64,000 nucleotides of DNA from Rhizobium sp. P40RR-XXII (GCF_012641405.1 NZ_JABAII010000025.1:1-64000), one strand, 5' to 3'. Counted from the stretch's first letter, positions 45,314 to 54,746 are shown. The notes: a model not told the origin generated them from the sequence alone. Numbers and translations are program-made.

Positions 45314-45334
45314 GGAGTAAAAATCCTTTACTCC
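45314..45334. promoter_or_regulatory. Palindrome in the clpP leader
   Basis: Perfect 8-base arms GGAGTAAA and TTTACTCC flank AATCC, 48-68 bases upstream of the clpP ATG. From the predicted start point (about 45331) the hairpin would be at the very 5' end of the mRNA, where it could stabilise the transcript, or it could be an operator. Confidence 0.4.
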
Positions 45335-45337
45335 TAC

Positions 45338-45365
45338 ATAGAGTGTCCCTGCCCTTCACTTCAAG
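45338..45365 (-). promoter_or_regulatory. Candidate RpoH (heat-shock) promoter of clpP
   Basis: CTTGAA (45365-45360) and CTCTAT (45343-45338) on the minus strand are 16 bases apart. The first matches the heat-shock -35 exactly; the second resembles both heat-shock and housekeeping -10 elements. Confidence 0.45.
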
Positions 45366-45678
45366 ACGCGCAAAAGCATATCGTCAAAAAGCAGTAATGC
45401 CCGAGGAGGCGTTGACAAAGCATTTCTAAACACCGCGCCTGGAATGCCAAGACGCCATGGCGTCGCGCCATTGGCTACCCACTGCATTTCCCACCCGCAA
45501 GGTGAAGGAAGCATGAAAGCCATGGCGATCAGGCGGAGATCGGAGACACAAGCAAAATTTACCAACTCATTTAACGAACTTACCATCTTATTCGGCGAGG
45601 ATGGACCAATCGCGAAAATCGTTGCGCTGTCTATGCCGACGGTCCGAAGGCAGCGGAGAAACACCCATCGTGCTGAAC

Positions 45679-46923
45679 ATGACCACGGGTCTGACCATCT
45701 GGTGCTCGGAAGCCATCACCCTGGCGACCGTATTGCTTTTCGCCTGGAGGCACGATCGCAAGTCGCCCGCCTACCTGATCTGGGCCATCGGATTTACCGT
45801 CAGCGCGGTCGGGTTTGCCCTGGTGGCGGCTCGCGGCGTCGTTCCCGACATATGGTCGATCCGGATCGGCAATGCCGTGGCGCTGCTCGGCGAAAGCGCA
45901 TGGATCGCCGGGTTCCGCCTGATGGACAAGCGCAAGCTGGAATGGTCCGCACTCCTGCCCCCTGCCATATGGGTGATCGGTGTCAGCCTGCCATGGGTCG
46001 GCGGCAACTTTGCCAATCGCATCATCGTCTACGATCTTGCCGGTGCCGTCGGCGCGACCTTGCTCGCCTTTGCGGTCCATCCGGCCGATGGCCGCCGCGA
46101 ACCGGCGCGCGGGCAGCTCGGCATCGTCTTCGTGGCACTCGCCTGTTTCTGTTTCGGCTCGGCTATTTGGATGGTGCTCGTAGGCCCCTCGCTGGAAGAG
46201 GCCATGATCTATCGCGGCTACATGGCGCTCGGCTATGGACTGCTCATCATCGTCGCCGTCGTTCTGAACGGCAAGTTGCTGATGGAGCGCGCCGAGCGTC
46301 GCTGGCGGGCGATTTCCATCACCGACACGCTGACGGGAGTTCTGAACCGCCGCGGGTTACAGGAAAGCTATGACATCCTTGCGGGAGAAGGACAGCAGCA
46401 GCCGCAGAAACTCGCCGCGCTGCTGTTCGACCTCGACCACTTCAAGAAGATCAACGATCGTCACGGTCACCAGACGGGCGATGCTGTTCTGGTCGAATTT
46501 GCCCGTATCGCCCGTCAATTCGTGCCACGCAGCGGCGCGTTCGGCCGGATGGGCGGGGAAGAGTTCGTCGCCTTCGTTCCCATAGACGATCAATCCCAGG
46601 CGGAAGCGCTGGCGGAAACCATCCGCGCCGATTTCTGCCGTGTGCCGCTACTTGCCGGACGCACGTTGGTGCCGGCAACCGTCAGCATCGGCGTTTCGAT
46701 CATGCCGCGCGACACCGTCAGCTGGGATCGCCTGGTCTCGTTCGCGGATCGCGCGCTTTATGCCGCCAAGCGCGCCGGCCGGAACCGCACCATCGTCTTC
46801 AACGAACTGGAAACTGCGAAGGAGGTCGAAACAGCGCCGGGCGCCGACGACGGCGAACTCGTACCGACCCTCGACGATCAGATATACGCGCTGAGACGCA
46901 TGGGCACGCTCGCCAGGATGTGA
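45679..46923 (+). CDS. Membrane-bound GGDEF diguanylate cyclase
   Basis: The 414-residue protein has about seven N-terminal membrane spans (residues ~5-200) and a C-terminal GGDEF domain that makes cyclic di-GMP. The active site is GGEEF (292-296) preceded by LLFDLDHFKKINDRHGHQTG, so it should be catalytically competent. No RxxD inhibitory site lies five residues before the motif. The start is uncertain: 45679 (MTTGLTIWCSE) gives the clean membrane domain, while the frame is open from 45601. No strong ribosome site decides. It is divergent from clpP and convergent with pstB. The signal sensed is unknown. Confidence 0.88.
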   Translation: MTTGLTIWCSEAITLATVLLFAWRHDRKSPAYLIWAIGFTVSAVGFALVAARGVVPDIWSIRIGNAVALLGESAWIAGFRLMDKRKLEWSALLPPAIWVIGVSLPWVGGNFANRIIVYDLAGAVGATLLAFAVHPADGRREPARGQLGIVFVALACFCFGSAIWMVLVGPSLEEAMIYRGYMALGYGLLIIVAVVLNGKLLMERAERRWRAISITDTLTGVLNRRGLQESYDILAGEGQQQPQKLAALLFDLDHFKKINDRHGHQTGDAVLVEFARIARQFVPRSGAFGRMGGEEFVAFVPIDDQSQAEALAETIRADFCRVPLLAGRTLVPATVSIGVSIMPRDTVSWDRLVSFADRALYAAKRAGRNRTIVFNELETAKEVETAPGADDGELVPTLDDQIYALRRMGTLARM

Positions 46924-47049
46924 ACGGCTTACCCGGTACGGTTCCATTCGACAGGCTTTTGGTATGACCCGATCGCACCGTCCTCCAGCAAAGCAGCTAC
47001 CGTCAAACGCAGCGCGCCTTCACAAATTGTGCGGCTATCTCCGGCCGTA

Positions 47050-47886
47050 TCAGCCGTAACGACCGGTGATATAGTCTTCCGTGCGCTTGACCTTCGGCGC
47101 CTGGAAGATCTGCTCGGTCGCGCCGTATTCGATCAGTTCGCCAAGATACATGAAGGCGGTGCTGTCGGAGATGCGGCTTGCCTGCTGCATGTTGTGCGTG
47201 ACGATGACGATCGTGAAATCGCCCTTCAGCTGCGAGACCAGCTCCTCGACCTTGGCGGTCGAGATCGGGTCCAGAGCCGAGGTCGGCTCGTCAAGCAGCA
47301 GGACTTCGGGGCGAATGGCAATGGCGCGGGCAATACAGAGGCGCTGCTGCTGGCCGCCGGAAAGGCCAAGTCCGCTCTGGTGCAGCTTTTCCTTCACTTC
47401 GCTCCACAGAGCTGTTTCCGTCAGCGCCGCTTCGACACGGACGTCCATTTCCGCCTTGGAAATCTTCTCATAGAGGCGAATGCCGAAAGCGACGTTTTCA
47501 TAGATCGACATCGGGAACGGCGTGGGCTTCTGGAACACCATGCCAACCTTGGCGCGCAAATCGTTCAGATCGACGTCCTTGGTGAGAATATTGCGGCCGT
47601 CCAGCAGAATCTCGCCCGCAACCGTCTGGCCCGGATAGAGATCATACATCCGGTTGAAGGTACGCAACAGCGTGGACTTGCCGCAACCCGAAGGGCCGAT
47701 GAAGGCGGTGACCGCATTTTTGCGGATGTTCATATTCACACTCTTCAGAACGCGATGGCCGTTCTGATAGGTAAAATCGAGGTTCTTCACCTCAAGTTTC
47801 GCGAGCATGCCGAGATCTGACTGGGAAACGGCGTCTTTCCCCGGCTGTGCGTTGACGCTCTGGAAATTGTTGTCGCTCATGTTCAT
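47050..47886 (-). CDS. pstB: Phosphate import ATP-binding protein PstB
   Basis: The 278-residue ABC ATPase of the high-affinity phosphate importer has Walker A GPSGCGKSTLLRTFNRM, signature LSGGQQQRLCIARA, and Walker B EVLLLDEPTSALDP. The phosphate-family segment PTPFPMSIYENVAFGIRLY is present. The start at 47886 has AGGAATG upstream, though the frame extends to 47919. It is the last gene of pstSCAB; no phoU or phoB follows, and the next gene is convergent. Confidence 0.96.
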   Translation of the reverse strand: MNMSDNNFQSVNAQPGKDAVSQSDLGMLAKLEVKNLDFTYQNGHRVLKSVNMNIRKNAVTAFIGPSGCGKSTLLRTFNRMYDLYPGQTVAGEILLDGRNILTKDVDLNDLRAKVGMVFQKPTPFPMSIYENVAFGIRLYEKISKAEMDVRVEAALTETALWSEVKEKLHQSGLGLSGGQQQRLCIARAIAIRPEVLLLDEPTSALDPISTAKVEELVSQLKGDFTIVIVTHNMQQASRISDSTAFMYLGELIEYGATEQIFQAPKVKRTEDYITGRYG

Positions 47887-47915
47887 GGTCTCATTCCTAT
47901 CGTTCGGCGGCTGCG

Positions 47916-48770
47916 TCACTGGTGGCGGCGCCCACTCAAGACACGGGCAAGGATGTTGAGGGCAAGGATGGCAACGGTGATGATCAGCGCGCCGGCCCAG
48001 GCCAGTTGTTTGAGATCCTCGCCTGCATCGGCTGCGAGCGTGTTGATGGCAACCGGCAGCGTGGCGATTGGACCGGTCAGGCTCGTATTCATGAATTTGC
48101 TATAACCGGCCGTGAAGAGAAGCGGCGCGGTTTCGCCGCTGATACGGGCGATGGCCAGCAGTATGCCGGTCAGGATGCCCGTCCAGGCGGAGCGATAGAT
48201 CACCATCGTCATGGACTTCCAGCGCGGCGCGCCGAGCGCGGCGGTCGCCTCGCGAAGTGCGTTTGGCACCAGCAACAGCATATCCTGCGTCGTGCGGTTG
48301 ACGACCGGAAGGGCGATCAGCGCCAGCGCGAGAATGCCGGCAATGGCAGAGTTACCGTGCATGGGCACGACCACGGCGCCGTAGACGAACACGCCGACGA
48401 TGATCGAAGGTGCGGACAGCAGGATATCGTTGATGAATTTGGCAGCCTCGGCAAGCTTGGTGCCGTTCGCATATTCCACCAGATAGGTGGCGGCGAGAAT
48501 GCCGATTGGAGCGGCGATCACAATGGCAAGGCCGGTAACCAGAAGGGTGCCGTAGATTGCGTTGATCAGGCCACCGCGCGAGCCCTGGGCCGGGATCGAC
48601 ATGGTGAACACGTCGAGGCTGAGCGCCGTCACACCGCGATAAAGCAGGGTCACGAGGATCACACTGAGAAAGAATATGCCGAGGATGGCCGCAATGAAGG
48701 ACAAGGCCATCATTACCCGGTTCTTCGTATAGCGCCTCGAGACGAGATTCTGACGAATTGCATTTTCCAT
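47916..48770 (-). CDS. pstA: Phosphate ABC transporter permease PstA
   Basis: The 284-residue inner-membrane permease has six spans and the ABC-coupling loop PNALREATAALGAPRWKSMT (the EAA-like motif). It pairs with PstC to form the channel. pstC ends 10 bases before its start. Confidence 0.96.
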   Translation of the reverse strand: MENAIRQNLVSRRYTKNRVMMALSFIAAILGIFFLSVILVTLLYRGVTALSLDVFTMSIPAQGSRGGLINAIYGTLLVTGLAIVIAAPIGILAATYLVEYANGTKLAEAAKFINDILLSAPSIIVGVFVYGAVVVPMHGNSAIAGILALALIALPVVNRTTQDMLLLVPNALREATAALGAPRWKSMTMVIYRSAWTGILTGILLAIARISGETAPLLFTAGYSKFMNTSLTGPIATLPVAINTLAADAGEDLKQLAWAGALIITVAILALNILARVLSGRRHQ

Positions 48771-48780
48771 GGTTTTTTCC

Positions 48781-49752
48781 TCAGAGCGAGTCGCCGCGGC
48801 CGATCATCCAGCGCGCCGCTGCAAGCACGCAGAAGGAAAGGACGAACAGAAGCAGGCCGAGCGCAATTAGGCTCGACAATTGCAGACCGTCGGCATCGCC
48901 GAAGTTGTTCGCGATCTGAGCGGAAATGGTGGTGGACGGTGAGATGATCGACGATTGCAGGCGGCTCACCGAGCCTACGACGAAGGTGACGGCCATGGTT
49001 TCGCCAAGCGCGCGGCCGAGGCCGAGCATGATACCGCCGACGAGGCCGCGACGCGTATAGGGGATCAGGATGTGACGGGCCACTTCCCATGTGGTCATGC
49101 CCATGCCGTAAGCGGATTCACGCAACATCGGCGGCACGGTGCTGAACACGTCGCGGGAGATCGCGGTGATGAACGGCAGGATCATGACGGCGAGCACGAG
49201 GCTTGCCGTCAACAGGCCGACGCCCGGCGCCGGCGGCTGGAACAGCAGGCCGATCAACGGCACCTGGCCGATCGTCATGATAAGGAAGGGCAGGATATAG
49301 GTCTGCATCAGCGGCACGAGAATGAACAGACCGACGATGCCGTAAATAATAGAGGGAACGCCGGCCAGAAGCTCGATGGCGGTACTGATCGGCCGCCGCA
49401 GGCTGCCGGGGCAAAGTTCCGTGAGGAAGATGGCGATGCCGATGCCCAAGGGAATGGCAATCAGCATGGCGATGAACGAGCTCACCAGCGTGCCGACCAC
49501 GGCAGGAATAGCACCATAGATATCGGCGGGAGCACTCCATTTCGTGCCCCAGAGGAACGAAAACCCGAAAGTCTGGAAGGTGGGCAAGGCATCAATGACA
49601 AGAACCGCAAGGATTGCCAGCAGCAGAAGCACGACGAGAGTGGCCGAGCCAAGCGTCATAAAATAGAAAATCCGATCCTGTGTCCGGAATTTTCTGGTCA
49701 TGGCGGTGGTATCCACAGCCTGGAAGCCAGCCGTCTGGGTCGCGTCAGCCAT
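48781..49752 (-). CDS. pstC: Phosphate ABC transporter permease PstC
   Basis: The 323-residue permease has an N-terminal span (YFMTLGSATLVVLLLLAIL), the conserved SFLWGTKWSAPADIYGAIPA and the coupling loop PPMLRESAYGMGMTTWEVAR. Six spans. It lies about 75 bases after pstS. Confidence 0.96.
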   Translation of the reverse strand: MADATQTAGFQAVDTTAMTRKFRTQDRIFYFMTLGSATLVVLLLLAILAVLVIDALPTFQTFGFSFLWGTKWSAPADIYGAIPAVVGTLVSSFIAMLIAIPLGIGIAIFLTELCPGSLRRPISTAIELLAGVPSIIYGIVGLFILVPLMQTYILPFLIMTIGQVPLIGLLFQPPAPGVGLLTASLVLAVMILPFITAISRDVFSTVPPMLRESAYGMGMTTWEVARHILIPYTRRGLVGGIMLGLGRALGETMAVTFVVGSVSRLQSSIISPSTTISAQIANNFGDADGLQLSSLIALGLLLFVLSFCVLAAARWMIGRGDSL

Positions 49753-49827
49753 CGATTTCCCCTTGTCCTGTCACGAAAGGCGGACAGGGCCATACCCTGT
49801 CCGCCGCAACTTTTCATTCAGCACAAA

Positions 49828-50853
49828 TTACTTCGTACCAAAGTCCTTCTTCCAGGACTTCTCGACAACCTCGGCAACATTTTCCGGGATCGCGAGATAC
49901 GACAGAGCGGTCGCGTCCTTCTGACCGTGCTCATAGGACCACTTGAAGAACTTCAGCGCTTCTTCGTTCTTAGCAGCATCGGCAGGCTTCTTGTAGAGCA
50001 GAACCCAGGTCGAAGCTGCAATCGGCCAGCTCTTTTCGCCCGGCTGATTGGTGATGATCAGGTTGAAGTTCTTGGCATTGGCCCAATCGGCGTTGGAAGC
50101 TGCAGCCTTGAACGTCTCGAGGCTCGGCTCGATAACCTTGCCTGCGGCGTTCTTCATCTTCGCGAAACCGATGTGGTTGGCGACGACGTAGGAATATTCA
50201 ACGTAGGAGATCGAACCAGCCGTCTGGTTGACGGTGGTGGAAACGCCTTCGGAACCCTTGGCACCGAAGCCGACCGGCCATTCAACTGCCGTGTTCGAAC
50301 CAACCTTTTCCTTCCACTCCGGCGAAACCTTCGCCAGGTAATCGGTGAAGTTGAAGGTCGTGCCCGAGCTGTCGGCGCGATAAACGACGGAGATGGGCGT
50401 GGAAGGCAGCTTCACGTCGGCGTTCAGCGCCTTGATGGCAGCGTCGTCCCACTTGGTGATCTTGCCGAGGAAGATGTCGGACAGAGTCTTGCCGTCGAGA
50501 ACGAGTTCGCCCGGCTTTACGCCTTCGATGTTATAGGAAACGACGATGCCGCCGGAGATCATCGGGAACTGGGCAATGCCGTTCTTCTCGAGGTCAGCGT
50601 CGCTCATCGGCTTGTCCGAAGCGCCGAATACGATGGTCTTGTCGAGGAGCTGCTTGATGCCGGCGCCCGAACCGACCGACTGATAGTTGACGACATTGTT
50701 CGTCGCAGCCTTGTAGCCTTCGGCCCACTTGGACAGAACCGGCGCAATGAAGCTCGAGCCGGCGCCCGTAATGTCGGCAGCCGAGGCCGAAGCAGCCATG
50801 GCGGCAACCAGGCCGGCGGTCAGGCAAAGGGAACGGATTTTCAGGTTAAGCAT
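49828..50853 (-). CDS. pstS: Phosphate-binding protein PstS
   Basis: The 341-residue periplasmic protein captures phosphate for PstCAB. It has a signal peptide (LCLTAGLVAAMAASASA, cleavage before ADITGAGSSF) and the phosphate-binding loops ITGAGSSFIAPVLSKWAEGY, FGASDKPMSD and YRADSSGTTFNFTDYL. Upstream lies a Pho box, so expression should rise on phosphate starvation through PhoB. Confidence 0.97.
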   Translation of the reverse strand: MLNLKIRSLCLTAGLVAAMAASASAADITGAGSSFIAPVLSKWAEGYKAATNNVVNYQSVGSGAGIKQLLDKTIVFGASDKPMSDADLEKNGIAQFPMISGGIVVSYNIEGVKPGELVLDGKTLSDIFLGKITKWDDAAIKALNADVKLPSTPISVVYRADSSGTTFNFTDYLAKVSPEWKEKVGSNTAVEWPVGFGAKGSEGVSTTVNQTAGSISYVEYSYVVANHIGFAKMKNAAGKVIEPSLETFKAAASNADWANAKNFNLIITNQPGEKSWPIAASTWVLLYKKPADAAKNEEALKFFKWSYEHGQKDATALSYLAIPENVAEVVEKSWKKDFGTK

Positions 50854-50969
50854 AATAGACTCACTTCCTCAAGTGAATGAAAGGATGGCGAGCAGAAGAT
50901 CGGCACGAGGTACCCATGCTAAATGACCCCCCAATCTCCTGGCGACAGTGATGGCTCTAATGCCGCATT

Positions 50970-50997
50970 GTTTCAGTTTGATGACAGTTTAATGAAG
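50970..50997 (-). promoter_or_regulatory. Pho box of the pst operon
   Basis: Three PhoB half-sites in phase are read on the minus strand: CTTCATT (50997-50991), CTGTCAT (50987-50981) and CTGAAAC (50976-50970), spaced 10-11 bases with A-rich linkers. This matches the CTGTCAT direct-repeat consensus of rhizobial Pho boxes. It is about 120-145 bases upstream of the pstS start. Confidence 0.75.
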
Positions 50998-51108
50998 CGG
51001 CAGTGACACAACCTGTGGCAATCATCGCGGTCATTGCGGAACCGCATGGAACGGGCCGCTCCGGGCAGCAGGCGAACGCGAACTTCATGTTTTGATTCAA
51101 CAACGTCG

Positions 51109-51453
51109 TCAGAGACGGATCACATAGTCCTTGCGAGTCGTTTCAATGACTTCCCAGGTACCCTTGAAGCCCGGCTTTAAGATGAGGCGGTCGCCTGCGC
51201 GCAGATGAAAGACCTCACCGTCGTCGGCTGTCACAATGGAATAGCCGGAGAGGATGTGGAAGTACTCCCATTCGTCATAGACGATCCTCCATTTGCCCGG
51301 TGTCGCTTCCCAGACACCGGCATAAAGGCCGCCATCGGCCTCGTCGAGGTTCCAGGTTTGGAAAATCGGGGCTCCCGAAATGAGACGATCCGCTGCGGGC
51401 GCGCCTGCCTCGGGCTCGACGCCATCGACATTCAGTTGCAGATAGGTTGCCAC
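51109..51453 (-). CDS. Cupin-domain protein
   Basis: The 114-residue protein is a single small beta-barrel of the DUF861/EutQ-like cupin type: GLYAGVWEATPGKWRIVYDE, EYFHILSGYSIVTADDGE, then FHLRAGDRLILKPGFKGTWE. The histidine cluster of metal cupins is reduced to EYFH, so metal binding is uncertain. It is about 140 bases downstream of the metY gene on the same strand, after that gene's terminator, and upstream of pstS in the other gene order. Function unknown. Confidence 0.88.
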   Translation of the reverse strand: MATYLQLNVDGVEPEAGAPAADRLISGAPIFQTWNLDEADGGLYAGVWEATPGKWRIVYDEWEYFHILSGYSIVTADDGEVFHLRAGDRLILKPGFKGTWEVIETTRKDYVIRL

Positions 51454-51485
51454 TTAAGTCCCCCGTCGAACGCGCTTCGCCAACG

Positions 51486-51521
51486 AAAAAAAATCCGCGA
51501 CCACTCTTTGGCGATCGCGGA
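51486..51521 (-). terminator. Intrinsic terminator after metY
   Basis: On the minus strand, arms TCCGCGA / TCGCGGA with a 14-base loop are followed by eight T residues, about 70 bases after the metY stop. Confidence 0.9.
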
Positions 51522-51593
51522 CCGAGACAAGCATGAAATGCGCTGCTATCAAAGAGGCCGATGAGCTTTTTCGGCTTCCTGCCGGTCCGGCCT

Positions 51594-52877
51594 TCAGACG
51601 TTTGCCAGGGCCTGCTCCAGGTCGGCAATGATGTCCTTCACATCTTCGATGCCGATGGACAGGCGCACGACATCCGGACCGGCGCCGGCCGCGACCTTCT
51701 GCTCGTCTGTCAGCTGCTTATGCGTCGTCGAGGCGGGATGAATGACGAGCGAACGCGTGTCGCCGATATTGGCGAGATGCGAGAAGAGTTCCAGCCCCTC
51801 CACCAGCCCCTTGCCCGCTTCGTATCCGCCCTTCAGGCCGAAGGTGAAGACGGAGCCGGCTCCCTTTGGCGAATAGCGCTGCTGCAGGACATGGTTCGGA
51901 TCATCCTCCACACCGGCATAATTGACCCAGGCTACCTTCTCTTGGCCCTTTAGCCAGCGCGCGACGGCAAGCGCATTATCGGAGTGGCGCTGCATGCGCA
52001 GCGGCAACGTCTCGATCCCCGTGAGAATCAGAAAGGCGTTGAACGGCGAGATCGCCGGACCGAGATCGCGCAGACCGAGGACGCGGCAGGCGATCGCGAA
52101 AGCGAAATTGCCGAAGGTCGCATGCAGCACGATGCCGTTATATTCCGGCCGCGGCGAGGACAGCATGGGATAATTGCCCGAGGCGGACCAATCGAACGTA
52201 CCGCCATCGACGATGATGCCGCCCATGGAATTGCCATGGCCGCCGAGGAATTTCGTCAGCGAATGCACGACGATATCGGCGCCATGCTCCAGCGGCCGGA
52301 TGAGATAGGGGCTTGCCATGGTGTTGTCGACGATCAGCGGCAGGCCATGCTTGTGGGCAATGGCCGCGATCGCGGCAATGTCGACGAAGGTGCCGCCCGG
52401 ATTGGCAAGGCTTTCGATGAAGACGGCGCGGGTGCGCCCGTCGATCTGCGCCTCGAAGGTGGCGGGATCCGCGGGATCGGCCCAGCGAACGCGCCAGTCG
52501 AAATTCTTGAAGGATTGGCCGAACTGATTGACCGAACCGCCGTAAAGCCGCTTGGCGGCGACGAAATTGTCGCCCGGCTGCATGATGGCGTGGAAGACCA
52601 GCAACTGCGCCGCGTGACCCGAGGCAACCGCAAGGGCTGCCGTTCCGCCTTCGAGAGCCGCCACCCGCTCTTCGAGCACCGCCTGCGTCGGGTTCATGAT
52701 CCGGGTATAGATATTGCCGAATTGCTGCAATCCGAACAGAGCAGCCGCGTGATCCGCATCCTGAAAGACAAAGGATGTCGTCTGGTAGATCGGCGTCGCG
52801 CGGGCGCCGGTCGTCGGATCCGGCTGCGCGCCCGCATGGATTGCCAGCGTGTCAAAGCCAGGATTGTTCGTCGGCAT
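51594..52877 (-). CDS. metY: O-acetylhomoserine aminocarboxypropyltransferase (sulfhydrylase)
   Basis: This 427-residue PLP enzyme of the Cys/Met metabolism family makes homocysteine (or methionine) from O-acetylhomoserine and sulfide (or methanethiol). Landmarks are GFDTLAIHAGAQPDPTTGAR, YTRIMNPTQAVLEERVAALE, PLIVDNTMASPYLIRPLEHG, and the PLP lysine in VVHSLTKFLGGHGNSMGG. The insertion pattern and length fit MetY rather than the shorter MetZ. The start at 52877 has GGAGGGAAG upstream. No SAM-II aptamer was recognised upstream. Confidence 0.93.
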   Translation of the reverse strand: MPTNNPGFDTLAIHAGAQPDPTTGARATPIYQTTSFVFQDADHAAALFGLQQFGNIYTRIMNPTQAVLEERVAALEGGTAALAVASGHAAQLLVFHAIMQPGDNFVAAKRLYGGSVNQFGQSFKNFDWRVRWADPADPATFEAQIDGRTRAVFIESLANPGGTFVDIAAIAAIAHKHGLPLIVDNTMASPYLIRPLEHGADIVVHSLTKFLGGHGNSMGGIIVDGGTFDWSASGNYPMLSSPRPEYNGIVLHATFGNFAFAIACRVLGLRDLGPAISPFNAFLILTGIETLPLRMQRHSDNALAVARWLKGQEKVAWVNYAGVEDDPNHVLQQRYSPKGAGSVFTFGLKGGYEAGKGLVEGLELFSHLANIGDTRSLVIHPASTTHKQLTDEQKVAAGAGPDVVRLSIGIEDVKDIIADLEQALANV

Positions 52878-53043
52878 GATCTTCCCTCCCACCAAAGCCT
52901 ATTCTGATGGGACGATCATAGCGGCGGGGATATGAAAGTTAACCGCGAACTTTGCCGTGCTTTCCGGCTCGCGGAAAAAACTTGCCATATTTCAGTGAGT
53001 TCGCGCGATAATCGGCCGAATGGCGGCAGCCGCCCTTGCCCGA

Positions 53044-53472
53044 TCAGGCGACCAGACGCGGGTATTCGATGGCCGGGCAACGGTCCATCACGACCCTGAG
53101 GCCCGCCGCCTCGGCTCTTGCCGCCGCCGCGTCGTCGCGCACGCCGAGCTGTCCCCAGATGACCGGAGGCCGGGGGTCGATCATGATGGCTTCCTCGACC
53201 ACGGACCGGAGATATTCGGGCGCCCGGAAAACGTCGACCATATCGACGGGCTCCGGAATGTCGGCCAGATGCGCATAGACCCATTGCCCGAGGATTTCCT
53301 TGCCTGCCTGCCCGGGATTGACCGGGATGACGCGATAGCCCCTGTTCAAAAGATAGGCCATCACGCCGTTGCTTGGGCGCGCAGGATTGGGCGAAGCGCC
53401 GACAAGCGCAATGGTCCTAACGGACAGAAGGATATCGGCAATGTAGGAATCGTCATAATTGTCGTGGTTCAT
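53044..53472 (-). CDS. CoA-binding domain protein (YccU-like)
   Basis: The 142-residue Rossmann-fold protein has the family motifs: TIALVGASPNPARPSNGVMA, GYRVIPVNPGQAGKEILGQ and, near the end, RCPAIEYPRL. It matches the short CoA-binding/YccU group whose role is unknown; the N-terminal domain is that of succinyl-CoA synthetase alpha. The start at 53472 follows GGGAGG by about nine bases. It lies directly upstream of metY in the same direction. Confidence 0.92.
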   Translation of the reverse strand: MNHDNYDDSYIADILLSVRTIALVGASPNPARPSNGVMAYLLNRGYRVIPVNPGQAGKEILGQWVYAHLADIPEPVDMVDVFRAPEYLRSVVEEAIMIDPRPPVIWGQLGVRDDAAAARAEAAGLRVVMDRCPAIEYPRLVA

Positions 53473-53583
53473 CACGAAGCCTCCCACTTCGATCACACTT
53501 GCGTTTTCTCGCAAATATGGAAACCGCAGCGACCATATCCGCGTATATACTGTATTATAACAACTTTAGGGAGGATTGCTCCG

Positions 53584-53910
53584 ATGAAAAAAATCGTGCT
53601 GCTGGGCCTGGCAATTGCTTCCGTCGCCACCCCGGCTCTCGCCATTTCTCGATATAATTCCATGTCCATGACCTGCGCCGAAGCGCGAGCCGTCATCAAC
53701 CGCGAGCGTGCGGTCATTATGCGCTATCCGGCCAGAAGGACACCCAACATGACGCTTTATGATCGTTATGTCTCAAACGCCGACTCATGCGATGTCGGCT
53801 ACTATGCCTATCAGGATTACCTTCCTACCAAGGACCGAGCCTCCTGCCCTGTCTTTACATGCCGTCCGAGCACCGACCTCGATGACGACGAGTTGATTTT
53901 CCGACGTTGA
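53584..53910 (+). CDS. Small secreted protein with four cysteines
   Basis: The 108-residue protein has a signal peptide (MKKIVLLGLAIASVATPALA) and a mature part with four cysteines (MTCAEA, DSCDVG, ASCPVF, FTCRPS), suited to two disulfides in the periplasm. It is polar with many aspartates at the C-terminus. GGGAGG is eight bases upstream of the ATG. The gene is divergent from the CoA-binding gene. I do not recognise the family with certainty. Confidence 0.78.
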   Translation: MKKIVLLGLAIASVATPALAISRYNSMSMTCAEARAVINRERAVIMRYPARRTPNMTLYDRYVSNADSCDVGYYAYQDYLPTKDRASCPVFTCRPSTDLDDDELIFRR

Positions 53911-54746
53911 TCGCAGCCTCATGGCTGGTTATCGAAGACGATTGAGGCCGCTCGATACGACTACTGATTGTCCGAGGCATGGCATGCTATCGACATCGCG
54001 GCCTTGCGCGTCCTGTCATGCGCTTCCATTTGAGGCCGTTTTCAAAGCGCTTGCATGGATTTCGCCTATACCACGAAGTTGCGTTCTCTGGAAATGCAAT
54101 CTTTGTTCTCTATTTATTCGCATATAAATTAGAAATGACTTATGGATTGAGGTCTGAAATGAGAACCGATTGTGAACATGAAAAATATGATATTTCATAA
54201 ATTTTCCACAGAATAACTTGCACGATCGCGCGGAGATATACCCGGAAATTCGTCTTCTTTACGGCTCTATACTTGGGGCACCGGAGAGTTTTTCCATACT
54301 TCGCCCTGCATTCAGGGCGATTTCAGATTGAAATATTTTTCCCTATTTGCAGAATTATCCACTATATTCGGCGATCTGATCGACGGTATGTGAGGCTTTT
54401 GGCCGCGATTTTCTGCCGCACGGCTCCCTCAAGCTTTCCGCCAGCGGAGCGCGCTGTCGTTTTTAAGTAAGTGATGTCTAATGCTACTCCCGCGTTCACA
54501 GGACATGCGATATTTGTTCGCGCTTCATACCCCAATAAATTAGCTATTTATAATGCGCAAAAGCAGGATTTGGAACATAGAAAGAACCCATTCCAAATGC
54601 CGACTGCGCGTATTTCGCCAAATGAGGCAAGTCTCCATGACAGAGTATATTTCGTTGCTTTTTGATGTATTGCGGATCATATGAAAGCCTGACTCCCACA
54701 AAATGCCAAGCATCCGGGCCTGATCCGCCATTTCTTGAGGTTTTCC
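53911..54746. other. AT-rich gene-free stretch
   Basis: About 835 bases between the small secreted protein and the DMT gene. From about 54090 to 54700 it is visibly AT-richer than its surroundings and holds only short open frames with no ribosome site or domain. Two DnaA-box-like words occur (TTTTCCACA at about 54203 and TTATCCACT at about 54355). It may be a decayed gene or a foreign fragment; nothing is recognisable. Confidence 0.5.

Noticed and set aside
52878..53043. SAM-II riboswitch upstream of metY
   Set aside because: Alphaproteobacterial methionine genes often have one, but the conserved pseudoknot core is not present. The hairpin at 52943-52974 (CCGCGA/TCGCGG) is a different structure.
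53020..53583. N-terminal extension of the small secreted protein
   Set aside because: The signal peptide begins at 53584 directly after GGGAGG; the upstream frame is antisense to the CoA-binding gene.
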